This document shows positions 44,827 through 52,975 of a stretch of 64,000 nucleotides of DNA, piece by piece. The DNA is from Lentisphaerota bacterium. Lineage in GTDB: Bacteria > Verrucomicrobiota > Lentisphaeria > Victivallales > Victivallaceae. Position 1 is the stretch's first letter. Each line of letters begins with the position of its first letter. The notes below the pieces were generated by a model that saw only the letters and a program-made list of their open reading frames with translations, had not been told where the DNA came from and searched no databases. The translations under genes and the position numbers were made by a program. The stretch is taken from contig SUWJ01000004.1 of assembly GCA_015061545.1 (NCBI GenBank), forward strand, positions 51,502 through 115,501. Direction: 5' to 3'.

Positions 44827-46473
44827 ATGATGCAGATAAATATTGAAAAGCAATCTCCTGCGATTCTGGAAAAAACCGCAGATGGTTTTTTTGCGGATTT
44901 TGCGCTGGCGGCATTCGGCCGTCTGGCTTACGAGATCGAGGCCGATGAACCTTGCAAAGTGGAAATGGCGATCGGCGAAGTGCTGGCTGCTCCCGGTAAG
45001 ATCGAAAGAGAACCCGGCGGCTACCGCTGCATCAAGGTGGCTGAAGTTGAGCTGCAGAAGGGGGGCAATCGCGGCTTTATGTTCATCAAAAAACACCGTT
45101 CGCCTTATCAGGACGATTATCAGCGCAGCAAGGTGCTGACTCCCGAAAATGCGGGCGGCGAAATCGCTCCGTTCCGTTATGCGGAAGTCAAGGGCAAGGT
45201 CAAGTCGGTCAAATTCACCCGTCACGCGCTTTTTGCGCCCTTCGATGACGATGCTGCGCAGTTCAGCTGCGCCGACGAACGGCTGAACAAGGTTTGGGAA
45301 TTTTGCAAATACTCCATGAAAGCCACCAGCTGCTTCGGTATTTATGTGGATGGCGACCGCGAACGTCAGGCTTTTGAAGGCGACTGCTACATCAACGCTT
45401 TGGGCGCTTATTGTACCGGCGGCGGTTACGAAGTTGCGCGCCGCACGCTGGATTTCATGATCTCCTTCTACCCGATCCCGGCGATGGAATACCGCTTGTT
45501 TACACCGATCCTGGTGCGGGATTATTTCCTCTATTCGGGCGATACAGATATCTACCGCTATTGGAAGAGCGATATGCCCGAAAAATTTATGCCCGGCTAT
45601 ATGAGCGAAGATGGTCTTTATCACTATCCTGAACAGTTTGAAGCCATGCACCCGGCGCTCAAAGAAATGAAGCTGTATTATCAGTATTTTGAAATGTTCC
45701 CCGACAACAGTCAGCTGCTGATCGACTGGCCGTGGGAAGAACGTGACGGATACGAATTCAACGAATTGAATCTGGTTCCCCACGCATTCCTTTATGGTGC
45801 TTATCAGGCGATGAACGACCTCGAACCCGGCTGCGGCTACGATGCCAAAGCTGCCAAGCTGCAGGGCGATATCATGCGGCTCTTCCGCCGTGCCGATGGC
45901 CGGTACTGCGACAACAGCGTATCCGAACACATGGCGGTACATTCGGCAATGTTTGCCGTGGCGTGGGGTGCGGCGGATAAGAAAGATTATCCGTTCCTGG
46001 CTGATTTTATGCAGAAAAAAGGCATGGCTTGCAGCGTCTACGGCGCCCAGTTCCTGCTGGATGCCTGCTTTATGACCGGTGCGGCGCAGCACGCTATCGA
46101 ATTGATGCGTGCTGACAACGACCGTTCGTGGCTGGGTATGATGCGTCAGGGTTCAACGATTTCCATGGAAGCGTGGAACAACGCCGCCAAACCCAATCAG
46201 GACTGGAATCACGCCTGGGGTGCAGCTCCTGCCAACGTGATACCGCGCCGTCTGGTGGGGATCCGTCCGATCGCCAACGGGTTCAAGAAATTTGTCTTCG
46301 ATCCGCAGCCGGGCGATATTGCCGAGTTTTATATGAAGCACCCCACGCCGCAGGGTTCGGTAATTGCAGAATACAGCAACGGCAAAGCGCAGCTGACCGT
46401 TCCGGAAGGTACCGAAGCACTCTGCGGCGGTAAGAGCTATGCTGCCGGTAAACATACGATTACGCTGAAGTAA
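44827..46473 (+). CDS. Glycoside hydrolase family 78-type alpha-L-rhamnosidase
   Basis: A 548-residue protein with the GH78 core. YVDGDRERQAFEGDCY corresponds to the family's D-x-x-x-R-E-R...G-D segment with the catalytic acid and sugar contacts. WPWEERDG and DWNHAWGAAPANVIPRRLVGI are the later barrel motifs. It is shorter than full GH78 enzymes because the N-terminal carbohydrate-binding beta domains are reduced. No signal peptide. AGAGG is 7 bases from the ATG. Rhamnose specificity is inferred from the family. Confidence 0.85.
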   Translation: MMQINIEKQSPAILEKTADGFFADFALAAFGRLAYEIEADEPCKVEMAIGEVLAAPGKIEREPGGYRCIKVAEVELQKGGNRGFMFIKKHRSPYQDDYQRSKVLTPENAGGEIAPFRYAEVKGKVKSVKFTRHALFAPFDDDAAQFSCADERLNKVWEFCKYSMKATSCFGIYVDGDRERQAFEGDCYINALGAYCTGGGYEVARRTLDFMISFYPIPAMEYRLFTPILVRDYFLYSGDTDIYRYWKSDMPEKFMPGYMSEDGLYHYPEQFEAMHPALKEMKLYYQYFEMFPDNSQLLIDWPWEERDGYEFNELNLVPHAFLYGAYQAMNDLEPGCGYDAKAAKLQGDIMRLFRRADGRYCDNSVSEHMAVHSAMFAVAWGAADKKDYPFLADFMQKKGMACSVYGAQFLLDACFMTGAAQHAIELMRADNDRSWLGMMRQGSTISMEAWNNAAKPNQDWNHAWGAAPANVIPRRLVGIRPIANGFKKFVFDPQPGDIAEFYMKHPTPQGSVIAEYSNGKAQLTVPEGTEALCGGKSYAAGKHTITLK

Positions 46474-46488
46474 TATTCAGAGGATTTT

Positions 46489-48999
46489 ATGCATAACTTT
46501 AAGCCGATACCATTTTATTTCATCAATACTACTGATCCTGCAGCGCTTTCGCGCGAAGCGTGCCGCAAGGCAATGCAGGATCTGGCGGAAAACGGTTACG
46601 GCGGCTGCGTGCTGTTCAATAAGCCGCCGACCGGGTTTGATGAAAAACTTTATTTGACCGATTACTGGTTTGATACGCTGGAAAATTTTATTATTCCTGC
46701 CCGGGAACTCGGGTTGGAGATCTGGATCAACGACGGTTTTGACTATCCCCCCGGGGATGCCGCCGGCAGGATCAAGGCGGAAAATCCCACTCTGGTTCAG
46801 CAGCGGCTCAGACTCAATGCGCAGGGCGTTGCCGAAGCAGTGGATACCGAATGGGGTTTCCCGGCTTTTGAGCTGCCTGAGAGTTCGGACCTTTTTATAA
46901 AATATGTTTACGAAGCGCATAAGGAGCGTCTGGGTAAATATTTCGGCAATGGTATCTACGGTTTTTTCTCCGACTGCGACAACCGCAGGATCAATTCGTT
47001 TACGACCCGTTATCTGGAAGATGGCCGCTATTACCCGTGGTCAAAGAACTTTCAAGCTGAGTTTATCCAACGGCGCGGTTACGATATAACGCCGTACTTG
47101 ACCGATATATTGCATGACCGCGCCCCTGAACAGTCCGCAGACTACTATCAGGTAGCCGGAGAGCTTTACCGCCAATGGTTCGCCAATAATCACGCGTGGT
47201 GTCAGCGCAACAATCTCAAATACACCTTCCATACTTCCGATACCGGGCCGCTGACGGCGCAGTTCTGCCGCCGTACTTCGCTGGTGAGCGAGGGCGATGC
47301 TATGGAGCTTTTGTTCCACAGCGATTTTCCCGGTACCGATCACGAAATCGGCTTGCTGGACAGCGGTATACACTATGACGCGCGTTATCGCATAGCCCAT
47401 AAACTCTGGGGAACTGCAGGTCGCGGCAGCTATCAGGATTTTGGCAACACGCTGTACGATGTACGCGCCAAGTACGCTGCCAGCGCCGCTTTTATGCTGG
47501 AGAAAAAAGCGGGCAAAAATGGTTCGCCGGATGGACCGCGCACCATGTGCGAAATGTTTGCCGCCACCAATTTTGGCACCGACTTTCAGGAGTTGCGGCG
47601 GATTGCCATGTGGCAGATAATGATGGGGGTGAATTTTATCATTCCTCATGCGGTGCATCACCGTTTTTACGGATCGACCAAATACTTTGCCCCGCCCGAA
47701 TTTCTGCACGGAGCGCTGCGTAACGGAGTAAAAGAGTTCAATGAATTGCTGGCGGGAGCCTGCGAAATTGCTTCCCGCGGTAAATATCTGGCAGAAGTGG
47801 CAGTGATCGACCCGTCAGAAAATATCTGGCGGCACGATCGGGCGGCTTCGGGAAAACTGCTGGCAATTTGCGATCTGCTCAACCGCAGCGCGGTGGGGTA
47901 TGTGGTTGTAACGCGCAAAGATGCCGAACTTTACGGCAGGGATTTTGCAATGGTCATCGACCCCGCAGAATTTACCGGGGCGCTGTCGCTTGAAACGCTG
48001 CCCGGCGGCGATGTAAGTTTCAGCGGTGGTGATCTGGCTTATATGCGCCGTTGGAGCGAAAGCGACGGGGAGTTTCTGATTGCCTGCAATCTGTGGAGCG
48101 ATTGCGAACTTTCAGGCGAGTTGAATTACGCTCAAAAACAGTACAATATTGTACTTGCCCCCGGCGAATATGCCGTGCTGGGCGGCGGTAAGCTGGAGTC
48201 TTACCGGACTGCGGCAATCAAAAAGACAGTTTGTACTCTACCGTTGACAACGCAGGTGGAATATCTTGCCGATCAGCGTATTCCGCTGGAGGTTCCGGCG
48301 CAGAAAACCGTTCAGGGTAGCGAAAGTATTTACGAGTTTGTCTGGAACAATCAAACTGCGTTGACTGCCCTTACGCTGGAGTGGAGCAGTCAGTTCAAAG
48401 GCAGAATTTATTGCGATGATTGCGAAATAAAAGCGGAACGGCAGCTCAATATTTTTGACGATCAATACAACGCCGCACGGCTGCCCGAGGTTGCTTCGGC
48501 AATGGGGATCCACAAAATAAAGGTTTGCGGAGAAGAGCTGAGCGGAACCGAACCGATCTATCTTTCCGGCGATATTGCCGTGACCCTTTGGACGGATAGT
48601 GCCGTGACCTCGCGGGCGGTTCACGCCACATACAATTTGATCGTGGATGAACCCAAACGGATCGTTATGGATCTTGAAACGCGCAAGCCGGAGCTGGTTT
48701 GTGCGCTGCCGCTGGCTGTGCAGGGTAATATTTTCTACGACGGGGCGGTGGTCTTCAAGTGGGATATTGATCTTGCGGAAACAGCAGAATATATTGATCT
48801 GGGCAAGACCAGCGGTGTTTGCGATATTTACCTTGACGGAGTCAAAGTGCAGCGCAGCATTGTGCAATCAGGTGCATTACCGCTTGAAATCGCAGCGGGC
48901 AAACATAAACTTGAAATCAAACTTTACGGATCGCTGGGGTTGCTGCTGGAAGGCGGCAACGGCAAGATCCAGCTGGGGCAGATATCGCTGAAAAAATAA
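46489..48999 (+). CDS. GH106-like glycoside hydrolase, putative alpha-L-rhamnosidase
   Basis: An 836-residue protein resembling GH106: an (alpha/beta)8 N-terminal barrel with GLEIWINDGFDYPPG, then the RRGYDITPYL segment typical of the family, and further barrel motifs (SEGDAMELLFHSD), followed by several beta-sandwich domains including a C-terminal galactose-binding-like fold. No signal peptide. It begins 15 bases after the GH78 gene. Together they would attack terminal rhamnose in two linkage contexts. Catalytic residues are not assigned with confidence. Confidence 0.72.
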   Translation: MHNFKPIPFYFINTTDPAALSREACRKAMQDLAENGYGGCVLFNKPPTGFDEKLYLTDYWFDTLENFIIPARELGLEIWINDGFDYPPGDAAGRIKAENPTLVQQRLRLNAQGVAEAVDTEWGFPAFELPESSDLFIKYVYEAHKERLGKYFGNGIYGFFSDCDNRRINSFTTRYLEDGRYYPWSKNFQAEFIQRRGYDITPYLTDILHDRAPEQSADYYQVAGELYRQWFANNHAWCQRNNLKYTFHTSDTGPLTAQFCRRTSLVSEGDAMELLFHSDFPGTDHEIGLLDSGIHYDARYRIAHKLWGTAGRGSYQDFGNTLYDVRAKYAASAAFMLEKKAGKNGSPDGPRTMCEMFAATNFGTDFQELRRIAMWQIMMGVNFIIPHAVHHRFYGSTKYFAPPEFLHGALRNGVKEFNELLAGACEIASRGKYLAEVAVIDPSENIWRHDRAASGKLLAICDLLNRSAVGYVVVTRKDAELYGRDFAMVIDPAEFTGALSLETLPGGDVSFSGGDLAYMRRWSESDGEFLIACNLWSDCELSGELNYAQKQYNIVLAPGEYAVLGGGKLESYRTAAIKKTVCTLPLTTQVEYLADQRIPLEVPAQKTVQGSESIYEFVWNNQTALTALTLEWSSQFKGRIYCDDCEIKAERQLNIFDDQYNAARLPEVASAMGIHKIKVCGEELSGTEPIYLSGDIAVTLWTDSAVTSRAVHATYNLIVDEPKRIVMDLETRKPELVCALPLAVQGNIFYDGAVVFKWDIDLAETAEYIDLGKTSGVCDIYLDGVKVQRSIVQSGALPLEIAAGKHKLEIKLYGSLGLLLEGGNGKIQLGQISLKK

Positions 49000-49078
49000 G
49001 CGCGAGTTCGTCCAACATGGTTTGACAATCCTTTTTTATCTGTGCATTTTTACGCAAGTTGAATCCGCAGTCCGATCC

Positions 49079-49975
49079 TTATTTGTGCTTGCGGGAAGAT
49101 TTTTCAGGCGCATAGACCAGCGCAACGCGGAAAGACATATACCATTGAGAGTCATTTTGCATACTGCGGGAAGCGGAGCGGCAGCGTTCAGCTTTCAAGT
49201 AAAATCCGCCGCCTTTTTTAACATGGTTTTCGCCTGATGAGGGGCCTTGGGGATCTATTTTATCGCAGGGATCAGGATTTTTTGCCCAGTAGTCCAGACA
49301 GAACTCCCACGCGTTGCCGTGCATATCATAAAGCCCCCATTTATTGGGCTTTTTCTGACCTACAGGATGTGGTTTGCCCTGGCTGTTGGCAGCATACCAG
49401 CCGACTTCATCCAAATTTCTGCAGCGCTCAGAATCGGTCAGATCTTTATTGTTGTTCAAGGCTTTGTTTGTTCCTGCCCGACAGGCATACTCCCATTGAG
49501 CTTCGGTAGGCAAGGTGAATTTGTAATTTTTGGGGCGTGTTTTCCCGGTGAGGCGGTTCAGTTGTTCGCAAAACGCCATAGCATCCTGCCAGGAAACATT
49601 GGTAACGGGGAGGTTTTCGCCTTTGACTTTCGACGGATTGCGATCCATCACCGCCATATACTGCTCCTGAGTAGTTTCGTAAACTGCAATATAATAAGGG
49701 CGGGTGATAACGACTTTGCGCTGTTTTTCGCCCCAGCTGCCCCAACGGCCGATTTCGGAATCGGGGCTGCCCATACGGAAGGTGCCGCCCTTGATCCAAA
49801 CCAGTTCCATTTTTACCCCGGGAGTCAGTTCGGTGGTCCAACGAGCCTGTTTTTTGCGCGAGGGTTTTTCAGGCAGATCACTCTTGCTGGTTTCAGCCGC
49901 CGCACAGTTCAGCTGCAAAACAATCGTTGTTGCCAACAGCAGACCCGATAAGAATTTTTCAGGTTTGGTAAACAT
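49079..49975 (-). CDS. Exported SUMF1/formylglycine-generating enzyme-family protein
   Basis: A 298-residue protein with a signal peptide followed by the FGE-sulfatase fold: WIKGGTFRMGSPDSE, YETTQEQYMAVM, LPVTNVSWQDAMAFCEQLN, FTLPTEAQWEYACRAGT, YDMHGNAWEFCLD and SFRVAL. Many members of this family are not true sulfatase activators but binding or accessory proteins. The copper-binding Cys pair of real FGE is not obvious, so a non-catalytic role is possible. Convergent with GH106 and 212 bases downstream of the kinase gene. Confidence 0.82.
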   Translation of the reverse strand: MFTKPEKFLSGLLLATTIVLQLNCAAAETSKSDLPEKPSRKKQARWTTELTPGVKMELVWIKGGTFRMGSPDSEIGRWGSWGEKQRKVVITRPYYIAVYETTQEQYMAVMDRNPSKVKGENLPVTNVSWQDAMAFCEQLNRLTGKTRPKNYKFTLPTEAQWEYACRAGTNKALNNNKDLTDSERCRNLDEVGWYAANSQGKPHPVGQKKPNKWGLYDMHGNAWEFCLDYWAKNPDPCDKIDPQGPSSGENHVKKGGGFYLKAERCRSASRSMQNDSQWYMSFRVALVYAPEKSSRKHK

Positions 49976-50187
49976 TTTTATTTGCAGTTTGCTATGTTAA
50001 TTACTGATGATATTTTTCAAATAAAAAGGCACGCTCCGGATATTGGTCATCCAGCACCGGAGGATTGATCGCTTTTTACTCAAAGCCAATCACAACGTGC
50101 CATCCCCCGCCTCTCTTGCCCCTCCGTAACAATCAGCTTTACACCTTATTAAACGCACCTGTTAAAACAATCTTACAGTCCGGGAGA

Positions 50188-51417
50188 TTATTTTTTATAA
50201 TTTTTTACCAGAATATTTTCCAGCTGCCGTCGCCGATCCTGCCGGCGGGCAAGCTGATTTTGCTCCTCAATGGAAAAATTTCCCTGCTCGTTGATGGAGT
50301 GTTTGATATTTTCAAACAGTTCAAGCAGAGAATTTTCGTTTTCAAAATACTCCGCCAGCAGCGCTTCATCGGGATTCAACGGACTGCCAGCCTTGCTCCG
50401 ATCGGCGATCTTTTCTTCGTAAATACTCTGCAATTCAGGATAAAGCAATATTATATCCTGCCCGGGAACGTGTTCCTGTAATAAATCGTGCAGCTGTTGA
50501 TAGCACTTTTGACGGCGGCTTTCCAAGTAAGTGTCAGGTGCGGAGTTTACCGCCGCAGTTTTCGGGGCAAATGCAATTTCCGGAACTGCCGCCTGCCGAT
50601 GTGATAAAACCAAAAACACCGCAATTATTATCAGTAAAGATATTGCTGCCCACGGCATAATGTGCTGCCAACTCCTTTGGCTGTGGATGCCCGCTGCCGG
50701 CAGGTTGCCCGAACAGTATTGATTGTAGAGCTTTATCAAATCGCCATTATCATCCAGCGGGCAGTCAGCGGGAAATGAGGGGTAATTGCCGACCGGTTCG
50801 CCCGTCAGCGCACAATAGATGACCTTGCCCAGGGCGTAGTAATCGTCGCGCGCTTCGTAGCTGCGGATTCCTGCCAGTACTTCCGGGGGGATAAATCCGG
50901 GCGTTCCCGCCAGTACGGTCATTGCATTGTCAGTCACCAGGCCGATATCGCCGGGAGTTGCCCGATTGTTGATAAACAAAATATTATCCGGCTTGATATC
51001 GCGGTGAAAAAGTCCTTTGCGGTGCAGTTCCTGCAAATTTTCCTGTAAATTTCTGACCATCGTTCTGATTTCATCAGCTTTCAGGCGATTTTTCTGCAGA
51101 CGATTGCTCAACGTATCCGGCACATATTGACCGTTTTCGCCCAGATTATCGGCTGCATCCATGGTGTAATAAAAGAAATCATCATACTCTTTGAGCTGAT
51201 ATATCTGCAGCAAATTGGTGTTTGCCGAAACGATCTGATACTGGCGCAGACCTTTGAGTTCCCGCTCCGAATTATTGCCGTGCTTGTAAACTATCTTGAG
51301 CGCCACGCGCCGGGTGTTTTTTTGATTTTCCGCCAGAAAGACTGTGCCGTACGCCCCGGAACCGCATTCGCTCAAAAGTTTATAGTCATCAAGTATGTCG
51401 TTGACCTTATAATTCAA
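50188..51417 (-). CDS. Membrane Ser/Thr protein kinase
   Basis: A 409-residue Hanks-type kinase: Gly loop GSGAYGTVF (residues 18-26), catalytic Lys in VALKIVYK, catalytic loop FHRDIKPDNILF, and the metal motif as DIG in GDIGLV instead of DFG, followed by GTPGFIPPE. A transmembrane segment (about residues 255-275, WAAISLLIIIAVFLVLS) separates it from an extracellular C-terminal domain of about 130 residues. It begins 10 bases inside the sigma factor gene (overlap), the usual planctomycete/lentisphaera pairing of kinase and ECF sigma. Confidence 0.9.
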   Translation of the reverse strand: MNYKVNDILDDYKLLSECGSGAYGTVFLAENQKNTRRVALKIVYKHGNNSERELKGLRQYQIVSANTNLLQIYQLKEYDDFFYYTMDAADNLGENGQYVPDTLSNRLQKNRLKADEIRTMVRNLQENLQELHRKGLFHRDIKPDNILFINNRATPGDIGLVTDNAMTVLAGTPGFIPPEVLAGIRSYEARDDYYALGKVIYCALTGEPVGNYPSFPADCPLDDNGDLIKLYNQYCSGNLPAAGIHSQRSWQHIMPWAAISLLIIIAVFLVLSHRQAAVPEIAFAPKTAAVNSAPDTYLESRRQKCYQQLHDLLQEHVPGQDIILLYPELQSIYEEKIADRSKAGSPLNPDEALLAEYFENENSLLELFENIKHSINEQGNFSIEEQNQLARRQDRRRQLENILVKNYKK

Positions 51418-52030
51418 GTTTCAACTCTCCATCGGTGCGATTGTAGCGCTCAATGATTTCCTGCAGGAGTTTCATGCAGCGGCTTTTGGCGGTGTACAAC
51501 GATGACATGGATATATCCAGTATTTCCGCTACCTGCGCGGCAGGGCGGTTTTGCAGCCCGTAGAGTTCAAAGGCCTGAAAAGTTTTTTCATCGACCCGCC
51601 GTTTAAGTTCCGCCTCAGCCTCGGCAAAAGCTGCTTTGCGCCATTCATTCATAAATACTTCGTGGAAATCTTCATACAAAACGGAGCTGCTTTGCTGCAA
51701 ACGCTGGCGGGAGTTATTGCGGCGGATCGTATCGACTATCTGATTATGAACGATTCTGGAAAAATAACTTCTGAACTTGACCTGTCCCGCCCGATAAGTA
51801 AACGATTTGGAATTGGCGAAAAATTTCAGCATGACCTGTTGGGTAAGATCCTCGCACTCGCTGTCGTCCAAATGATAATACTTGCCTGCACAACTTATCA
51901 CCGGAGCATATCGGTGATAAAAATCCGCCCAGGATATTTCATCGCCCTGTTGCAGCTTCATCAGCAGCGACGGCTGAGTAGTCGGGTAGTTCATACTAAA
52001 AACCAGTTGAATATCAGAATTAAAATCCAT
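51407..52030 (-). CDS. RNA polymerase sigma factor, ECF type
   Basis: A 207-residue sigma factor. Region 2 is DLTQQVMLKFFANSKSF...KFRSYFSRIVHNQIVDTIRR; region 4 is AAQVAEILDISMSSLYTAKSRCMKLLQ, a helix-turn-helix. It overlaps the kinase gene downstream, and its promoter is at 52097-52124. An internal ATG at 51994 is an alternative start. The sigma/kinase pair may respond to envelope signals; the downstream SUMF1 gene could be a target, which is inference. Confidence 0.85.
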   Translation of the reverse strand: MDFNSDIQLVFSMNYPTTQPSLLMKLQQGDEISWADFYHRYAPVISCAGKYYHLDDSECEDLTQQVMLKFFANSKSFTYRAGQVKFRSYFSRIVHNQIVDTIRRNNSRQRLQQSSSVLYEDFHEVFMNEWRKAAFAEAEAELKRRVDEKTFQAFELYGLQNRPAAQVAEILDISMSSLYTAKSRCMKLLQEIIERYNRTDGELKLEL

Positions 52031-52096
52031 TATCGCAGGAAAGGTCAGCCGTTTTCAGCGGCAATTACCATCATTGATAACATCCCATCCCCGATG

Positions 52097-52124
52097 AATA
52101 TAGCATAATCTGCAATTTTTACAA
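52097..52124 (-). promoter_or_regulatory. Promoter of the sigma factor/kinase operon
   Basis: Minus strand TTGTAA (52119-52124), 16-base spacer, TATATT (52097-52102). Confidence 0.6.
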
Positions 52125-52227
52125 ACTTTCAGATCAAATAAACCGGATATATCATTCTGAACAGCTTCAAAATATTCATTGTGCGCCCGTGAATCAAAAG
52201 TATTTATATTTTTTTTGACTTCAGAAT

Positions 52228-52255
52228 TTGCAAAGGAGTCAAACAATGCTATATT
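52228..52255 (+). promoter_or_regulatory. Promoter of tRNA-His
   Basis: TTGCAA (52228-52233), 16-base spacer, TATATT (52250-52255), about 18 bases ahead of the tRNA. Confidence 0.65.
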
Positions 52256-52273
52256 AATTAAACACAAAGATAT

Positions 52274-52351
52274 GGTGGTTGTAGCTCAGTTGGTTAGAGC
52301 GCCTGGTTGTGGCCCAGGAGGTCGACGGTTCGAGTCCGTTCTACCACCCCA
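52274..52351 (+). tRNA. tRNA-His (anticodon GTG)
   Basis: Includes the extra G at position -1 typical of tRNA-His. Acceptor GTGGTTG pairs with CTACCAC except one T-T mismatch at pair 6-67. D, anticodon (CCTGG/CCAGG around TTGTGGC) and T arms are intact, with CCA encoded. Confidence 0.94.
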
Positions 52352-52382
52352 TTTTTTTTGCCCAAATTTTGGGCAAAAAAAC
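52352..52382. terminator. Palindromic hairpin after tRNA-His
   Basis: T8-GCCCAAA, then TTTGGGC-A7: a nearly perfect symmetric hairpin directly after the tRNA CCA. It could end transcription on either strand, though the plus strand lacks a T tail after the stem. Confidence 0.5.
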
Positions 52383-52850
52383 ATGAAGCCTGAAAAGGCT
52401 TCGCTTCGTGCACCGAAGGTGCGCTTCATGGCACGCAGTGCCGCTTCATACGCCGTCAGGCGTGCTTCATAAACCGCCTTTTCAGACTTGGCACGGCGTA
52501 GCCCGCAGGGCGAAGACGGCTGAAGCATTTGCTTTCGCAAATATGAAGCAGCTTCATTTCATTCCGCTATGAAGCATCTCCACTTCGTTCCGATATGATG
52601 AGAAAATGAAAAAATGAGAGTTGAGGTAATCCTCTGTCAGAGCGGCGCTTCATGCACCGAAGGTGCGCTTCATACGGCGAAGCCGTGCTTCATAAACCGC
52701 CTTTTCAGACTTGGCACGGCGTAGCAAAGCGAAGACGGCTGAAGCATTGTTCTCGTCTTCATTTCATTACGCCGTGGCAAGCCGTTTCACTCCACAATAT
52801 GAAGCATTCGCTTCGCTCATATTATGAGAAAATGAAAAAATGAGAGTTCT
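52383..52850. repeat. Array of hairpins separated by GCTTCAT heptamers, two tandem cassette copies
   Basis: The heptamer GCTTCAT or its complement ATGAAGC occurs at least ten times (for example 52423, 52443, 52464, 52551, 52647, 52667, 52687, 52799). Several heptamer pairs flank a small hairpin such as GCACC-gaa-GGTGC or ACGGC-gaa-GCCGT. Two larger copies are visible: one from about 52405 to 52622 and one from 52647 to 52848, each containing the same AAACCGCC...GACGGCTGAAGCATT block and ending in the same ATGAGAAAATGAAAAAATG tract. It is not a CRISPR: spacing and hairpins are irregular. Confidence 0.8.
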
Positions 52851-52854
52851 CCGC

Positions 52855-52883
52855 TTGTAATACATACCTTGCATTGTTATATT
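52855..52883 (+). promoter_or_regulatory. Promoter leading into a truncated frame
   Basis: TTGTAA (52855-52860), 17-base spacer, TATATT (52878-52883), followed by GAAAGGAATAACTCATT and an ATG at 52908. It drives no complete plus-strand gene. Confidence 0.55.
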
Positions 52884-52907
52884 AACAGTTGAAAGGAATA
52901 ACTCATT

Positions 52908-52975
52908 ATGGAAAAGTTAAAGTTTCTTTCATTTTTCTTGCTCCTCTGCCTGTTGCAACTCAAGCTGACGGATAA
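52908..52975 (+). pseudogene. Possible 5' remnant of a small exported-protein gene
   Basis: With the promoter above and a good ribosome binding site (GAAAGGA), an ATG at 52908 opens a signal-peptide-like start MEKLKFLSFFLLLCLLQLK. The frame then runs antisense into the fic gene, where it no longer looks like a protein. It may be the start of a gene cut by the arrival of fic. The frame nominally continues to 53210. Confidence 0.35.

Noticed and set aside
52652..52843. Small plus-strand protein inside the array
   Set aside because: The frame arises from the repeats themselves, and its composition follows the hairpins.
52383..52850. CRISPR array
   Set aside because: Repeats are heptamers with hairpins of unequal spacing, there are no spacers of constant length, and no cas genes are present in the window.
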